Assembly: GCA_938005265.1 (NCBI GenBank)
Contig: CALLOA010000098.1
Location: 42,687 to 106,686 of the forward strand
Direction of reading: 5' to 3'
Source of the DNA: an uncultured Granulosicoccaceae bacterium
GTDB lineage: Bacteria; Pseudomonadota; Gammaproteobacteria; Granulosicoccales; Granulosicoccaceae
DNA length: 64,000 nucleotides
The position numbers were made by a program, and so were the translations under genes. Shown here piece by piece: positions 7,393-15,745 of the stretch (position 1 is the first letter of the stretch; the number at the start of each line of letters is the position of its first letter). A model generated the notes under the pieces. It had not been told where the DNA came from and searched no databases. It saw only the letters and a program-made list of their open reading frames with translations.

Positions 7393-8473
7393 ATTCGAGA
7401 AACGCCTGCATCAATCAAAAATCATGTTGTTGGCGGCACCCTTCATAGCTATCGCTCTGTCGGTTGTCTTGTCCTGCATACTTCTGGTGGTATTAAAAAA
7501 GCCGATACTGCTCACCTTTCATTCCTTTTTTATCGCACCCTTTGAAAATTTTTATTCGATTACCGAGATCTTTCTGAAGTTCGGGCCATTGCTGTTGATA
7601 GCCCAGGCGTTGGCTGTTGGATTTCGCGCAAAAATCTGGAATATCGGTGCCGAAGGGCAGATGGTAATCGGTGCGATTGCTGCCAGTGCAGTGCCTGTTT
7701 ATTTTGTAGACAGCACTTCAGGTTGGTTGTTGCCTGCGATGATTGTACTGGGTGCCCTTGGGGGGATGGCCTGGGCCGCAATTGCGGCTTTCCTGCGCAC
7801 TCAATTTAACGCTAACGAGATTCTGGTTACGCTGATGTTGACCTCAATTGCTTTGCAATTGTTGTATTTCCTGCTGCTTGGCCCTTGGAAAGATCCGATG
7901 GGTTTTAATTTTCCACAAACGGTCATGTTTCAGGATGAGGCATTATTTCCGGCGTTGTTTTCAGGGGTGCGCTTAAACGTATCCATTATATTTCCAATCC
8001 TGTTCACCATTGCGGTGTGGCTGTTTATGGAAAAGCATTATGGCGGCTATAAACTGGTGGTGGGTGGTCTGGCACCATCGGCTGCCGGCTATGCAGGTTT
8101 CAGTTCCAAAAAAGCTGTTTGGGGCAGCTTGTTGCTGGCAGGTTTTGCCGCCGGTATCGCCGGTATGAGTGAAGTCGCGGGACCTATCGGTCAGTTGCAA
8201 CGTTCGATGACCTCCGGCTACGGTTACTCGGCAATTATTGTTGCCTATCTGGGTGCGTTGAACCCGATCGGCATTGTGTTTGCCGCTTTTTTTCTTGCTG
8301 TCCTACATATCGGAGGGGACGTAGCACTGGTGTCAGCGGGCCTGCCGATTAGTGCCGTTCACATATTTCAAGGAATGATATTAATTTTCTATTTGTCCGC
8401 TTATGCTTTTGTTAATTATCGTCTGCGAGTTGTTCAGCCTGTAACTCAACCTGATTCGGCGGTCTCATCATGA
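7382..8473 (+). CDS. ABC transporter permease subunit 1 (BMP/purine-nucleoside class, YufP-like)
   Basis: 363 residues from ATG 7382. A strong ggggggat ribosome site lies just before it, inside the end of the ATPase gene. The protein is very hydrophobic with about eight to nine membrane helices. It carries the BPD_transp_2 permease signatures IWNIGAEGQMVIGAIAAS and FNANEILVTLMLTSIA, matched by the family's conserved N-E-I-L-V-T-L-M segment. It forms half of the membrane channel and is translationally coupled to the ATPase upstream and to permease 2 downstream by ATGA. Confidence 0.92.
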   Translation: MQLRFEKRLHQSKIMLLAAPFIAIALSVVLSCILLVVLKKPILLTFHSFFIAPFENFYSITEIFLKFGPLLLIAQALAVGFRAKIWNIGAEGQMVIGAIAASAVPVYFVDSTSGWLLPAMIVLGALGGMAWAAIAAFLRTQFNANEILVTLMLTSIALQLLYFLLLGPWKDPMGFNFPQTVMFQDEALFPALFSGVRLNVSIIFPILFTIAVWLFMEKHYGGYKLVVGGLAPSAAGYAGFSSKKAVWGSLLLAGFAAGIAGMSEVAGPIGQLQRSMTSGYGYSAIIVAYLGALNPIGIVFAAFFLAVLHIGGDVALVSAGLPISAVHIFQGMILIFYLSAYAFVNYRLRVVQPVTQPDSAVSS

Positions 8474-9396
8474 GTACTCTTGAATTTTTCCTTGCCGGTA
8501 CGCTAAGTGCTGCGACAGTTTTTCTTTTGGCAGCCCTTGGTGAGCTGGTTGTTGAGAAGTCAGGGTTATTGAATCTGGGTGTGGAAGGGATGATGGCTGT
8601 CTCGGCTGCTGTTGGTTTTGTGGTAACTTTTGAAACCGGTAGCCACATCTGGGGTTTTGCACTGGCCGGTTTGTCCGGAGTCGTTATTTCCATGGTGTTT
8701 GCTGTGGTCGCCATTACTTTTCTGGCCAATCAGGTAGCAACAGGTCTGGCGGTGGGAATCATGGGCTTGGGTTTATCTGCGTTGATCGGACGCGAATACG
8801 AAAGCCGTACAATTACCTCTCCGGCGGATCTTGTTATCCCTTATCTAAGCGACCTGCCGCTGCTCGGGCCGGTTTTGTTTCAGCAAAATATAGTGGTGTA
8901 TCTGACTTTTTTACTGGCAGTTGTTATTGGCTACACCCTGACCCATACACGTTTGGGGTTGGCAATACGGTCCGTTGGAGAGCAGCCGTCTGCCGCACAT
9001 GCTCTGGGTTTCCCGGTTTATCTGATTCGTTACGCAACTGTAGCGTTCGGTGGTCTACTGGCAGGGTTTGCGGGTGCTTATGCATCCACTATTTACACAC
9101 CTTTGTGGGCTGATGGCATGATTGCCGGGCGTGGCTGGATTGCGGTAGCGCTGGTAGTTTTTGGGACCTGGAAAACCGGACGTGTAGCGTTTGGTGCTTT
9201 ATTGTTCGGAATGATTTCCTTAGGGGAGCTTATAGCTCAGTCGATGGGAGCCAGAATTCCCTCGCAATTACTCTCAAGTCTGCCATACATCGTCACGATA
9301 ATTGTTCTGGCCATGATTTCTACCAATAAAGCTCGAATGAAATTGCATGCGCCATTTTCCCTCGGTGAGGTTTATGACGGATCAGAAGGGCGATAA
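8470..9396 (+). CDS. ABC transporter permease subunit 2 (BMP/purine-nucleoside class, YufQ-like)
   Basis: 308 residues; ATGA overlap at 8470-8473 with permease 1. The second-permease signature KSGLLNLGVEGMMAVSAAVGF and the later VAFGGLLAGFAGAYAS are present, with eight or so hydrophobic helices. Together with 4479-8473 it completes the four-component importer: binding protein, double ATPase and two permeases. The gene ends 63 bp before the convergent deaminase; no strong terminator hairpin is visible between them. Confidence 0.92.
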   Translation: MSTLEFFLAGTLSAATVFLLAALGELVVEKSGLLNLGVEGMMAVSAAVGFVVTFETGSHIWGFALAGLSGVVISMVFAVVAITFLANQVATGLAVGIMGLGLSALIGREYESRTITSPADLVIPYLSDLPLLGPVLFQQNIVVYLTFLLAVVIGYTLTHTRLGLAIRSVGEQPSAAHALGFPVYLIRYATVAFGGLLAGFAGAYASTIYTPLWADGMIAGRGWIAVALVVFGTWKTGRVAFGALLFGMISLGELIAQSMGARIPSQLLSSLPYIVTIIVLAMISTNKARMKLHAPFSLGEVYDGSEGR

Positions 9397-9459
9397 GATT
9401 TCCGGGCGAGGAGTAAACGAAACACCAGGGCTGAACCAATCAGTTTTAATCAGTGTTAT

Positions 9460-10851
9460 TCAATTTTGTACGGACTCAAGTGGTTGAAAACGGCGCGCTA
9501 TAGATTTGTGTTGCGTCAGCATATCCTGGATTCGGGGTGATACCAGCTCACCGTTTTGTACAATGATGTTACCGTTGACAACCGTATGCCAGGCCGACGT
9601 CGGGCCACATCGCAGCCAACCTTCAATAGGGTCATTCAATACACCTGCGTGACCCACTCCGTCCATTTTCCATACAGCTACGTCACCTGCAGCACCTACT
9701 GACAGCTCGCCGATTTCGCCCACACGACCAAGGCAGCCAGCGCCGCCACGCGTTGAAATTTCCAGCGAGAGCCTTGCATTCATGGCATCCGCTCCTGAAA
9801 CCAGCTTACCTTGCAGCATCGCAAGCCTTGCTTCCTGCCACATTGAAGCGGCATCTGCCGATGATGAGCCATCGCAACCCAGGCCTACGGGGCAACCTGC
9901 ATGATGCAATTTGACTGTCGGTGCCAGTCCGGAAGCCAGAATCATATTCGAGCTCGGGCAATGCGCAACTCCGACGCCTGCCTGGCCAAGCCTCACTATC
10001 TCGGTGTCATCGGGTTTAACAACATGTGCACCCCAGGTGCGATCATTCATCCAGCCCACATCTTCAAGTAACTCGACTGGCCGCATACCAAAGGTACGCA
10101 GAGCGTACTCTGTGTCTTCGTCGTTTTCAGCCAAGTGGGTGTGTAGCCTCACGTCCAGCTTGCGGGCAAGCTCTGCCGTTTCTTTCATTAAATGTGGCGT
10201 TACAGAAAACGGTGAACAGGGTGCCAGGGCTATTTTGATCATGGCGTTATGGGAATCGTCGTGCCAGCGTTTTACATGTGATTCGGATGCGCTGAGTATG
10301 TCCTCTTCCTGCATTACAGCGTTGTCGGGTGGAAGACCGCCATCTTTTTGTGACAGCGACATGGAGCCATAGGTGGGGTGAAAACGCATGCCGAGTTCTT
10401 GTGCCGCCTTGATTTCGGCCGACAATAAATCACCGGCACGGGGTGGGTGTAAATAGTGATGATCAGAGCTGGTCGTGCAGCCAGACAAAGCAAGTTCTGC
10501 AAGACCAATCCAGGCCGCGGTATACACAGCTTCTTCGTCCAGGTTATCTGTCCATAAGGGGTAGAGCGTTTGCAGCCAGCCGAACAAAGGTTTGGATGTC
10601 ATGGGTGTGTAGGCACGGGTCAGATTCTGATAGAGATGATGATGAGTGTTTATCAGGCCCGGGGTCACCAGGCAATCCTGTGCGGATAGCACCTTGTTGC
10701 CGTGTGGCATGGAATCGTTGATTCCACCTATCGCGACTATTACGCCGTTAGTGATAGCTAGCCACCCGCTGGTGATTTCGCGCCGGTCCTTGTCAACAGT
10801 TGCGACCAGGTTTGCGTCTTTGATTAACAGGTCGGCGGTTTGGTTATTCAC
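9460..10851 (-). CDS. 8-oxoguanine deaminase-like amidohydrolase
   Basis: 463 residues. Catalytic residues of the ATZ/TRZ amidohydrolases are complete: HxH in NTHHHLYQNLTRA, HTHLAE, AH in GAHVVKPDD, and Asp in GLGCDGSSSADA. The substrate loop (KPLFGWLQTLYPLW, SGCTTSSDHHYLHP) and MRFHPTYGSMSLSQKDGGLPPD closely recall the 8-oxoguanine deaminases characterised from Pseudomonas (Pa0142 type). Such enzymes convert 8-oxoguanine to urate. It is convergent with the importer operon and is probably regulated separately. With the operon deaminase it gives the locus two paralogous enzymes of one superfamily but different substrate loops. Confidence 0.82.
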   Translation of the reverse strand: MNNQTADLLIKDANLVATVDKDRREITSGWLAITNGVIVAIGGINDSMPHGNKVLSAQDCLVTPGLINTHHHLYQNLTRAYTPMTSKPLFGWLQTLYPLWTDNLDEEAVYTAAWIGLAELALSGCTTSSDHHYLHPPRAGDLLSAEIKAAQELGMRFHPTYGSMSLSQKDGGLPPDNAVMQEEDILSASESHVKRWHDDSHNAMIKIALAPCSPFSVTPHLMKETAELARKLDVRLHTHLAENDEDTEYALRTFGMRPVELLEDVGWMNDRTWGAHVVKPDDTEIVRLGQAGVGVAHCPSSNMILASGLAPTVKLHHAGCPVGLGCDGSSSADAASMWQEARLAMLQGKLVSGADAMNARLSLEISTRGGAGCLGRVGEIGELSVGAAGDVAVWKMDGVGHAGVLNDPIEGWLRCGPTSAWHTVVNGNIIVQNGELVSPRIQDMLTQHKSIARRFQPLESVQN

Positions 10852-10942
10852 GATTCAGGGTGGTTTGCAGGTTTGGGTTTATGAAATCAGGTTGCAATGA
10901 GCCAGGCTAGTCGTAACGTTTGCCAGCCTGCCAGCCGCGGAT

Positions 10943-12283
10943 TTACAAACAGGCTAAAACTTCTTTGGCGGCACGCTCTGATGAGCGTAACGCTCCATCT
11001 ACGTAGCCCGGATTTATCTCGGCTGTTTCAGTGCCAGCCCAATGAATTCTGCCACAGGGATGCGCCAGCGTATCACCGAAAACGCTAAAACTTCCAGGCT
11101 GGGACGAGCAGGAATAGCCACCCTCAATCCAGGGTTCCAATGGCCACACGTTTTCGATGTAGTCCTGCGGTGTATGTGCTTGCCTGCCAAATACTGATGC
11201 CAGATCTGCTTTCACCTGATCACATCGCTTCTGTTTAGTGGTATCTGACCAGATCATTGCCGTATCACCACCGATAAATCCTGCCAATATACCTCCAGTA
11301 TAGTCAGGTGGTGTTATGTCTTGAAAGGCGTTTGTTATGGTTGATGTCAGATTGCCATGACCGCTGTAGCCCTGGTTGCGCCAGAACGGGGTTGGGTAGG
11401 CTATCAGGCATTTGATAATACTGCCCATCGGCATCCGTTCCATGCAACCGGATTTTGTAAAAGGCAAAGGCGGTGTGAAATCTATGCGTGTGGCGACCGG
11501 TGGAGGGGCTGTGATGATCACGCGTTGGGCTTTGCAGGTGATCTTATCGCTTACCACCGTGACGGATGAAGAATCCTGGGAGACGCTGCGTACGGGTGAT
11601 TGCAGTATCAGTTCGTCCTGGTCAAGTTCGGCCGCCATGTGCAGGGCCAGTTGAAAGAAACCGTCCTTGAAACAATGCTGCAGCGCGCCATCGTTTATCC
11701 GTAATTCTTCATCTATGGTTTGTTCGATAAAACTGCTGAAAAAATCCAGCATGGATAATTGGCAGGGGTGTTTGGTGAAAAATCCACGTATAACAGTGGT
11801 CAGATAGGCGCGAGCTTGAACGTCTTCAATATTTTGATTTAACCAGCTCTCGGTCGTGGATCTGTCCCAGGCTAGGGTGTCCTCGCTGTCCCAGAATCCC
11901 GGACGATGTATTTTTTCAACCCACTGCTCGATGACTTTATAGGGAGATCTGACAACTCTTTCAAATACTTCGGGATCATTTTCTTCTGTGTAAATTTCAC
12001 CATCCAGTTCCAGTATGTTGTTGCCAAATGTGGGGGTGACGTAGGTATCCATGCCATAGCGTTCTGCGACTCTGTAGCTATGGTCTTGCCCTTTACCTAC
12101 CCATTGGCCACCGAGATCAACGCTTTTACCGTCAAGCACACCACCCTTGAGCCGGCCGCCGACGCGATCATTGGCTTCGAGAATCACAACCGATTTGCCC
12201 GCATCACGAAGAGTGAGTGCCGCCCAGAGTCCAGCCACTCCTGCGCCGACAACGATTACGTCAATGTTGGGTTCAGATTTCAT
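10943..12283 (-). CDS. flavin-containing amine oxidase (monoamine/putrescine-oxidase family)
   Basis: 446 residues from ATG at 12283; the open frame extends 45 codons further but the FAD-binding fold begins right after this Met. N-terminal dinucleotide motif VIVVGAGVAGLWAA, then EANDRVGGRLKGG and DLGGQWVG typical of monoamine oxidases. C-terminal FAD segment IHWAGTETAEINPGYVDGALRSSERAA. It should oxidise a primary or secondary amine to aldehyde or imine with H2O2 release. The Cys in GGYSCSS is displaced from the covalent-flavin Cys of mammalian MAO, so FAD is probably non-covalent. The amine substrate is not evident. RidA-type proteins, which hydrolyse reactive imines from such oxidases, are encoded nearby at 17444-18700. 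Confidence 0.88.
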   Translation of the reverse strand: MKSEPNIDVIVVGAGVAGLWAALTLRDAGKSVVILEANDRVGGRLKGGVLDGKSVDLGGQWVGKGQDHSYRVAERYGMDTYVTPTFGNNILELDGEIYTEENDPEVFERVVRSPYKVIEQWVEKIHRPGFWDSEDTLAWDRSTTESWLNQNIEDVQARAYLTTVIRGFFTKHPCQLSMLDFFSSFIEQTIDEELRINDGALQHCFKDGFFQLALHMAAELDQDELILQSPVRSVSQDSSSVTVVSDKITCKAQRVIITAPPPVATRIDFTPPLPFTKSGCMERMPMGSIIKCLIAYPTPFWRNQGYSGHGNLTSTITNAFQDITPPDYTGGILAGFIGGDTAMIWSDTTKQKRCDQVKADLASVFGRQAHTPQDYIENVWPLEPWIEGGYSCSSQPGSFSVFGDTLAHPCGRIHWAGTETAEINPGYVDGALRSSERAAKEVLACL

Positions 12284-12487
12284 GGGAAGGAGCTGATTGT
12301 TGCGGTCAATTTGCACAGAATGATCAATATAATCAGTAAAGGCAATACCTCTTATGATTATCTTGATGTGGCCTATGTACATACCGGGAACCTGATGAAT
12401 TGCCTGTCCACTAGGCATGGACCGGGAAAACAGTTAGATTGCCCCTGCTGATATTTGCAATACTTATTGAATTTCGTTGGTGTTTGT

Positions 12488-13504
12488 ATGGCTAGCATGC
12501 TTCATATTACAAACGGTGATAACGCAGCTGATCTTATCCGTCAGAGCGGCATAAAGGGTGATGTCTTGCCTTGGCGAGACCCGATGCATCATGGCCCGTT
12601 CCCGGCTGGCATCGAGCTTGGCGAGCTGAGCCGGTTGCGCATTCAGTATTTAAGCGGTGGGATGGAGGGCGCTGATGAAACCACCAGCCACGGATTTTCT
12701 CATCGTGATGCAACCCTGGCCAGGGCTAGCGAGTTCGATGAGGTGATACTTTGGTTTGAGCATGACGTGCTTGATCAATTGCAGATTCTGCAACTGTTGC
12801 ATTACTTCAATAAAACGAAAAGCAAAGAGCCAAACCTGTCAATGATCTGTATTGATCACTTTGATGGGGTGCCGGGATTCAGGGGGTTAGGTCAGCTAGC
12901 GCCGGCACAGATTGCCTCGCTTTTCCCATCCAGAAACAAGCTGACGCCACTTCAATTACAACAAGCATCGCGTTGCTGGGACAGTTTTCTGGAACCCGAA
13001 CCATTGGCGCTTCAGCAGTTGATAGCGACTGATATTTCCGAATTGCCGTTTATGCGCTCAGCATTGATCAGGCAATGCCAGGATTTTCCATGGTTAAGCG
13101 ATGGGCTTACGCGCACGGAGCGGCAGCTGCTAAAACTGGTGCAAGAAGGTGAGACAAAGGCGGCGCAGCTATTTGTGCGCAATATGGATTTTGAGACCTG
13201 CCTCTACATCGGAGATGCCAGAACATACAGTGTCATTGAAAGTCTGTGCAATGGTGATAAACCGTTACTCTCAAGCAGTGATGGGCAGCCTTTCAAACAC
13301 CCATATCATACTGACATAACTGCAGAACAGTTTAAGGCTCAAAGGCTTGCCATATCTGAATTCGGGCGGCAGGTTCTGGCAGGTAAAATCGCAAGTTCAG
13401 AAGTGCTGGATCGAGACGGATGGTTAGGGGGTGTGCATTTGCTGGCTGGTCGCTCTGTCTGGTACTGGGATGAAAATGGCCAGGTTTTCCAGCATGGTAT
13501 TTAA
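12488..13504 (+). CDS. DUF1835-domain protein of unknown function
   Basis: 338 residues from ATG 12488 (MASMLHITNGD; Met 12497 is also possible). The N-terminal half has the DUF1835 hallmarks MLHITNGDNAADLI, DVLPWRDPMHHGP and VILWFEHDVLDQLQILQLLHYF. The C-terminal half is mostly helical with a winged-helix-like stretch (LTRTERQLLKLVQEG). No catalytic function is established for the family. It is divergent from the amine oxidase and convergent with the Ala-rich lipoprotein gene. Confidence 0.75.
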   Translation: MASMLHITNGDNAADLIRQSGIKGDVLPWRDPMHHGPFPAGIELGELSRLRIQYLSGGMEGADETTSHGFSHRDATLARASEFDEVILWFEHDVLDQLQILQLLHYFNKTKSKEPNLSMICIDHFDGVPGFRGLGQLAPAQIASLFPSRNKLTPLQLQQASRCWDSFLEPEPLALQQLIATDISELPFMRSALIRQCQDFPWLSDGLTRTERQLLKLVQEGETKAAQLFVRNMDFETCLYIGDARTYSVIESLCNGDKPLLSSSDGQPFKHPYHTDITAEQFKAQRLAISEFGRQVLAGKIASSEVLDRDGWLGGVHLLAGRSVWYWDENGQVFQHGI

Positions 13505-13561
13505 GGTGGTCAATGGGCGTCCCTGCCCAAAGTAACTGATATGGATTCGTCAAGTTTCGTT

Positions 13562-13581
13562 AGCACCGAAATTCCGGTGCT
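13562..13581. terminator. hairpin between convergent genes
   Basis: agcaccg, a six-base loop, then cggtgct form a perfect 7-bp stem midway between the stop codons at 13504 and 13615. There is no clear T-run on either side, so it is a weak bidirectional terminator candidate. Confidence 0.35.
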
Positions 13582-13614
13582 CGAAATCGTCGGACTTGAT
13601 CCGTTGGATTGGAA

Positions 13615-15228
13615 TCAATAAACCCAGTTTGCAACGTTCTGCAGCTGCTCTTCGGTCAAGCCTTCAACCAGTGGGCTACCTGCTGCCGGTGTTACATCAA
13701 ATTGGGCGGCGGCAAGCACAGCCTCGCTGCCTGCAGCGGCCATAGAGTGAAAGAACATCAAGGAGCGTTGCTCACCAGCGGGTATAGTCAGGTCGATACG
13801 AGCATTTAGCCCTTGAGGTCCTGCGCAGTTAAATACCTCGCGGCTGGTAAAGACAGTGCTTGAAGCCGGTGAATCGGGCCCGAAAAATACCGTAGTGTTG
13901 GTTGGATCGCCACCCTCTGCAAAGTCATCAGTGATGACCCATCGATCTTCTGCATCAAAACTGGTATTGCCGTTACTTGAAACGGATACGAAAGTGGAGC
14001 CATCCGAACCAAAGTTTGATGCGTGATTGATAATCACAGAAATATCGTTTGCTGTTGAGTTGCTGAAGGTTGTGAAATTTCTCAATACAGGTTGAGTGCT
14101 GATGGCTCGGTATTCAGTTGTAATTTCCAGATTGGCAAGTGGAACAGACGCAAAGTTGGTTGTATTGTCAGTTGCTGAACGTAACCAGCCTCCGATTTGT
14201 TCGCCATTGACCCACATTAACGACGCGTAGTCGAATGCATCGCCGTGCCCTGGAATTGATGCGTCGATAATGCCAACGCCTGCACCGGCACCGGCAGAAG
14301 CGCAATTTCCGCCTGAAGGCATACCGTTGGTTGTGCTAGTGCCATCACTTATGGTCCAGCGTGCAGAACCTCCACCATTAAGTACTGCTGTGTTAGAAGG
14401 CGCTTCACCGGCGGCAATATCTGCTGGCGTGGTGAGTGTGACCGTTGATGCTTCACTTCTGTTGCCTTCGTCGTCTATCGCAATAACGGTATAAGTGTAC
14501 TCAGTTTCCGGTTGCACCTGATCATCGTAGAAACTTAGTGCGTCAATCATGGGTGTCAGTAATTCATCATTGCGAAAAACGTCATAACCCAGAACCCAGC
14601 CGTTGTCTGTAGAACGGGTCCAGAATATTTCCAGATCAAATCCTGAGTACTCAATACTTAGTACTTGATCGGGAGCTGATGGTGGCATCAGTGCGGCCAG
14701 CGCTTCGGCCTCAGCCGCTGCTGCTTCAGCTGCGGCCTGTGCTTCAGCTGCGGCCTGTGCTTCAGCTGCTGCTTGTGCTTCAGCTGCGGCCTGTGCTTCA
14801 GCTGCGGCCTGTGCTTCAGCTGCGGCTTGTGCCTCTGCTGCGGCTTGTGCGTCAGCCGCTGCTTGTGCCTCAGCCGCTGCTTGTGCTTCAGCTGCGGCCT
14901 GTGCTTCAGCTGCGGCCTGTGCTTCAGCTGCGGCTTGTGCTTCAGCTGCGGCTTGTGCTTCAGCTGCTGCCTGTGCTTCAGCTGCGGCTTGTGCCTCAGC
15001 TGCGGCTTGTGCGTCAGCTGCTGCCTGGTTGTTCGTATCTTCCTCAGCTACCAAAGCAGGCGTATCATCTGCCAAAATTTGATTACTATTATCGGAAGAG
15101 CTACCGCTACCGCCGCCGCAGCTGGCAAGTAGTGTGAATGCAGCGATGACACTACTATTGCGAATCAGGTTCGACCGATCGTTGTAGATGCAATGATTCA
15201 AATTCTGCTTATTGTTTTCTTGTTTCAT
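13615..15228 (-). CDS. lipoprotein with long Gln-Ala-Ala-Ala-Glu repeat stalk and FN3-like domain
   Basis: 537 residues from ATG at 15228, which has gagga 6-7 bp upstream on the minus strand. A signal peptide ends in lipobox LLAS-C37, then Gly/Ser-rich sequence, so it is likely anchored to the outer membrane. Residues 68-169 are 17 copies of the hexapeptide QAAA(E/D)A, expected to form a long helix or coiled-coil stalk. A fibronectin-III-like domain follows (PPSAPDQVLSIEY, YDVFRNDELL, YTYTVIAIDDEGNRS), then about 270 residues of predicted beta-rich sequence with several Asn/Ser-rich turns and no recognisable enzyme motif. Probably a surface or periplasm-spanning protein. The same FN3 phrasing occurs in the RCC1-like protein next door and in the lipoprotein at 34959-37424. 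Confidence 0.8.
   Translation of the reverse strand: MKQENNKQNLNHCIYNDRSNLIRNSSVIAAFTLLASCGGGSGSSSDNSNQILADDTPALVAEEDTNNQAAADAQAAAEAQAAAEAQAAAEAQAAAEAQAAAEAQAAAEAQAAAEAQAAAEAQAAADAQAAAEAQAAAEAQAAAEAQAAAEAQAAAEAQAAAEAQAAAEAAAAEAEALAALMPPSAPDQVLSIEYSGFDLEIFWTRSTDNGWVLGYDVFRNDELLTPMIDALSFYDDQVQPETEYTYTVIAIDDEGNRSEASTVTLTTPADIAAGEAPSNTAVLNGGGSARWTISDGTSTTNGMPSGGNCASAGAGAGVGIIDASIPGHGDAFDYASLMWVNGEQIGGWLRSATDNTTNFASVPLANLEITTEYRAISTQPVLRNFTTFSNSTANDISVIINHASNFGSDGSTFVSVSSNGNTSFDAEDRWVITDDFAEGGDPTNTTVFFGPDSPASSTVFTSREVFNCAGPQGLNARIDLTIPAGEQRSLMFFHSMAAAGSEAVLAAAQFDVTPAAGSPLVEGLTEEQLQNVANWVY
14722..15027 (-). repeat. 17 tandem 18-bp units coding QAAA(E/D)A
   Basis: The units differ at synonymous positions (CAG/CAA, GCC/GCA/GCT) but keep the 18-bp register and peptide, so length is likely to vary by slippage or recombination. 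Other frames of this repeat give artificial Cys- or Leu-rich proteins. Confidence 0.95.
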
Positions 15229-15745
15229 GTCGCTTTCCTCTTTGCCTGGTTCTTTGTGCTGTGCGCATTTTGTCACAGTGCTGGTGTTATTGCTGCGTGC
15301 CTGTGTTTGTATCTGGTGTAACCAGGTGACGTGTTGGTAAATCTTTAGTTGAAAACCGCACCCCTAACGCTGGATTAACATTGCTGCCAATAGTTTGTCG
15401 CAAAGTGTTTTACGTACTTTTACATTCTGAATTGCGATTACGTTTATCGTGAAAATGATCGTTATCAATGCTTGAGTTTATTGCCTGCCGGAACTGTTGC
15501 GAACGGTGCCTGGTTGAGCTGCCCTGGTCCAGCCTGCGATATAGCTAAAACTTGTTTCATTTATTGCAGTTCGATTTAATGACTGCATATTACTGTATGT
15601 TTGGGAATAATATCCTAAAAAATGCGCAATGTTTAGGCTTCAATGCCCGAACTGAGAACTGGTCAGAATGTGCCGTCTGGGTATGCCTGTTTACGGTCGG
15701 GCTGCCACCCTTTATCCAACCTGCAATGCGATCGCGAAACTACTA
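15229..15745. other. 517-bp divergent intergenic region
   Basis: It separates the Ala-rich lipoprotein (minus) from the RCC1-like protein (plus) and should contain both promoters. It has A/T-rich patches and a small ctggt-gta-accag inverted repeat near 15310. A Fur-box-like string at 15451-15469 matches only about 12 of 19 positions and is not convincing. No RNA gene is evident. Confidence 0.5.

Noticed and set aside
10943..12283. Covalently bound FAD as in mammalian MAO
   Set aside because: The Cys in GGYSCSS is displaced by about two residues from the flavinylated position.
14679..15137. Plus-strand ORFs rich in Leu/Arg or Cys over the Ala repeat
   Set aside because: They are antisense readings of the 18-bp repeat that codes QAAA(E/D)A; periodic DNA keeps all frames open. 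The minus-strand protein has a lipobox, ribosome site and downstream domains.
15451..15469. Fur-box-like sequence
   Set aside because: Only about 12 of 19 positions match the consensus and no iron-related gene is adjacent.
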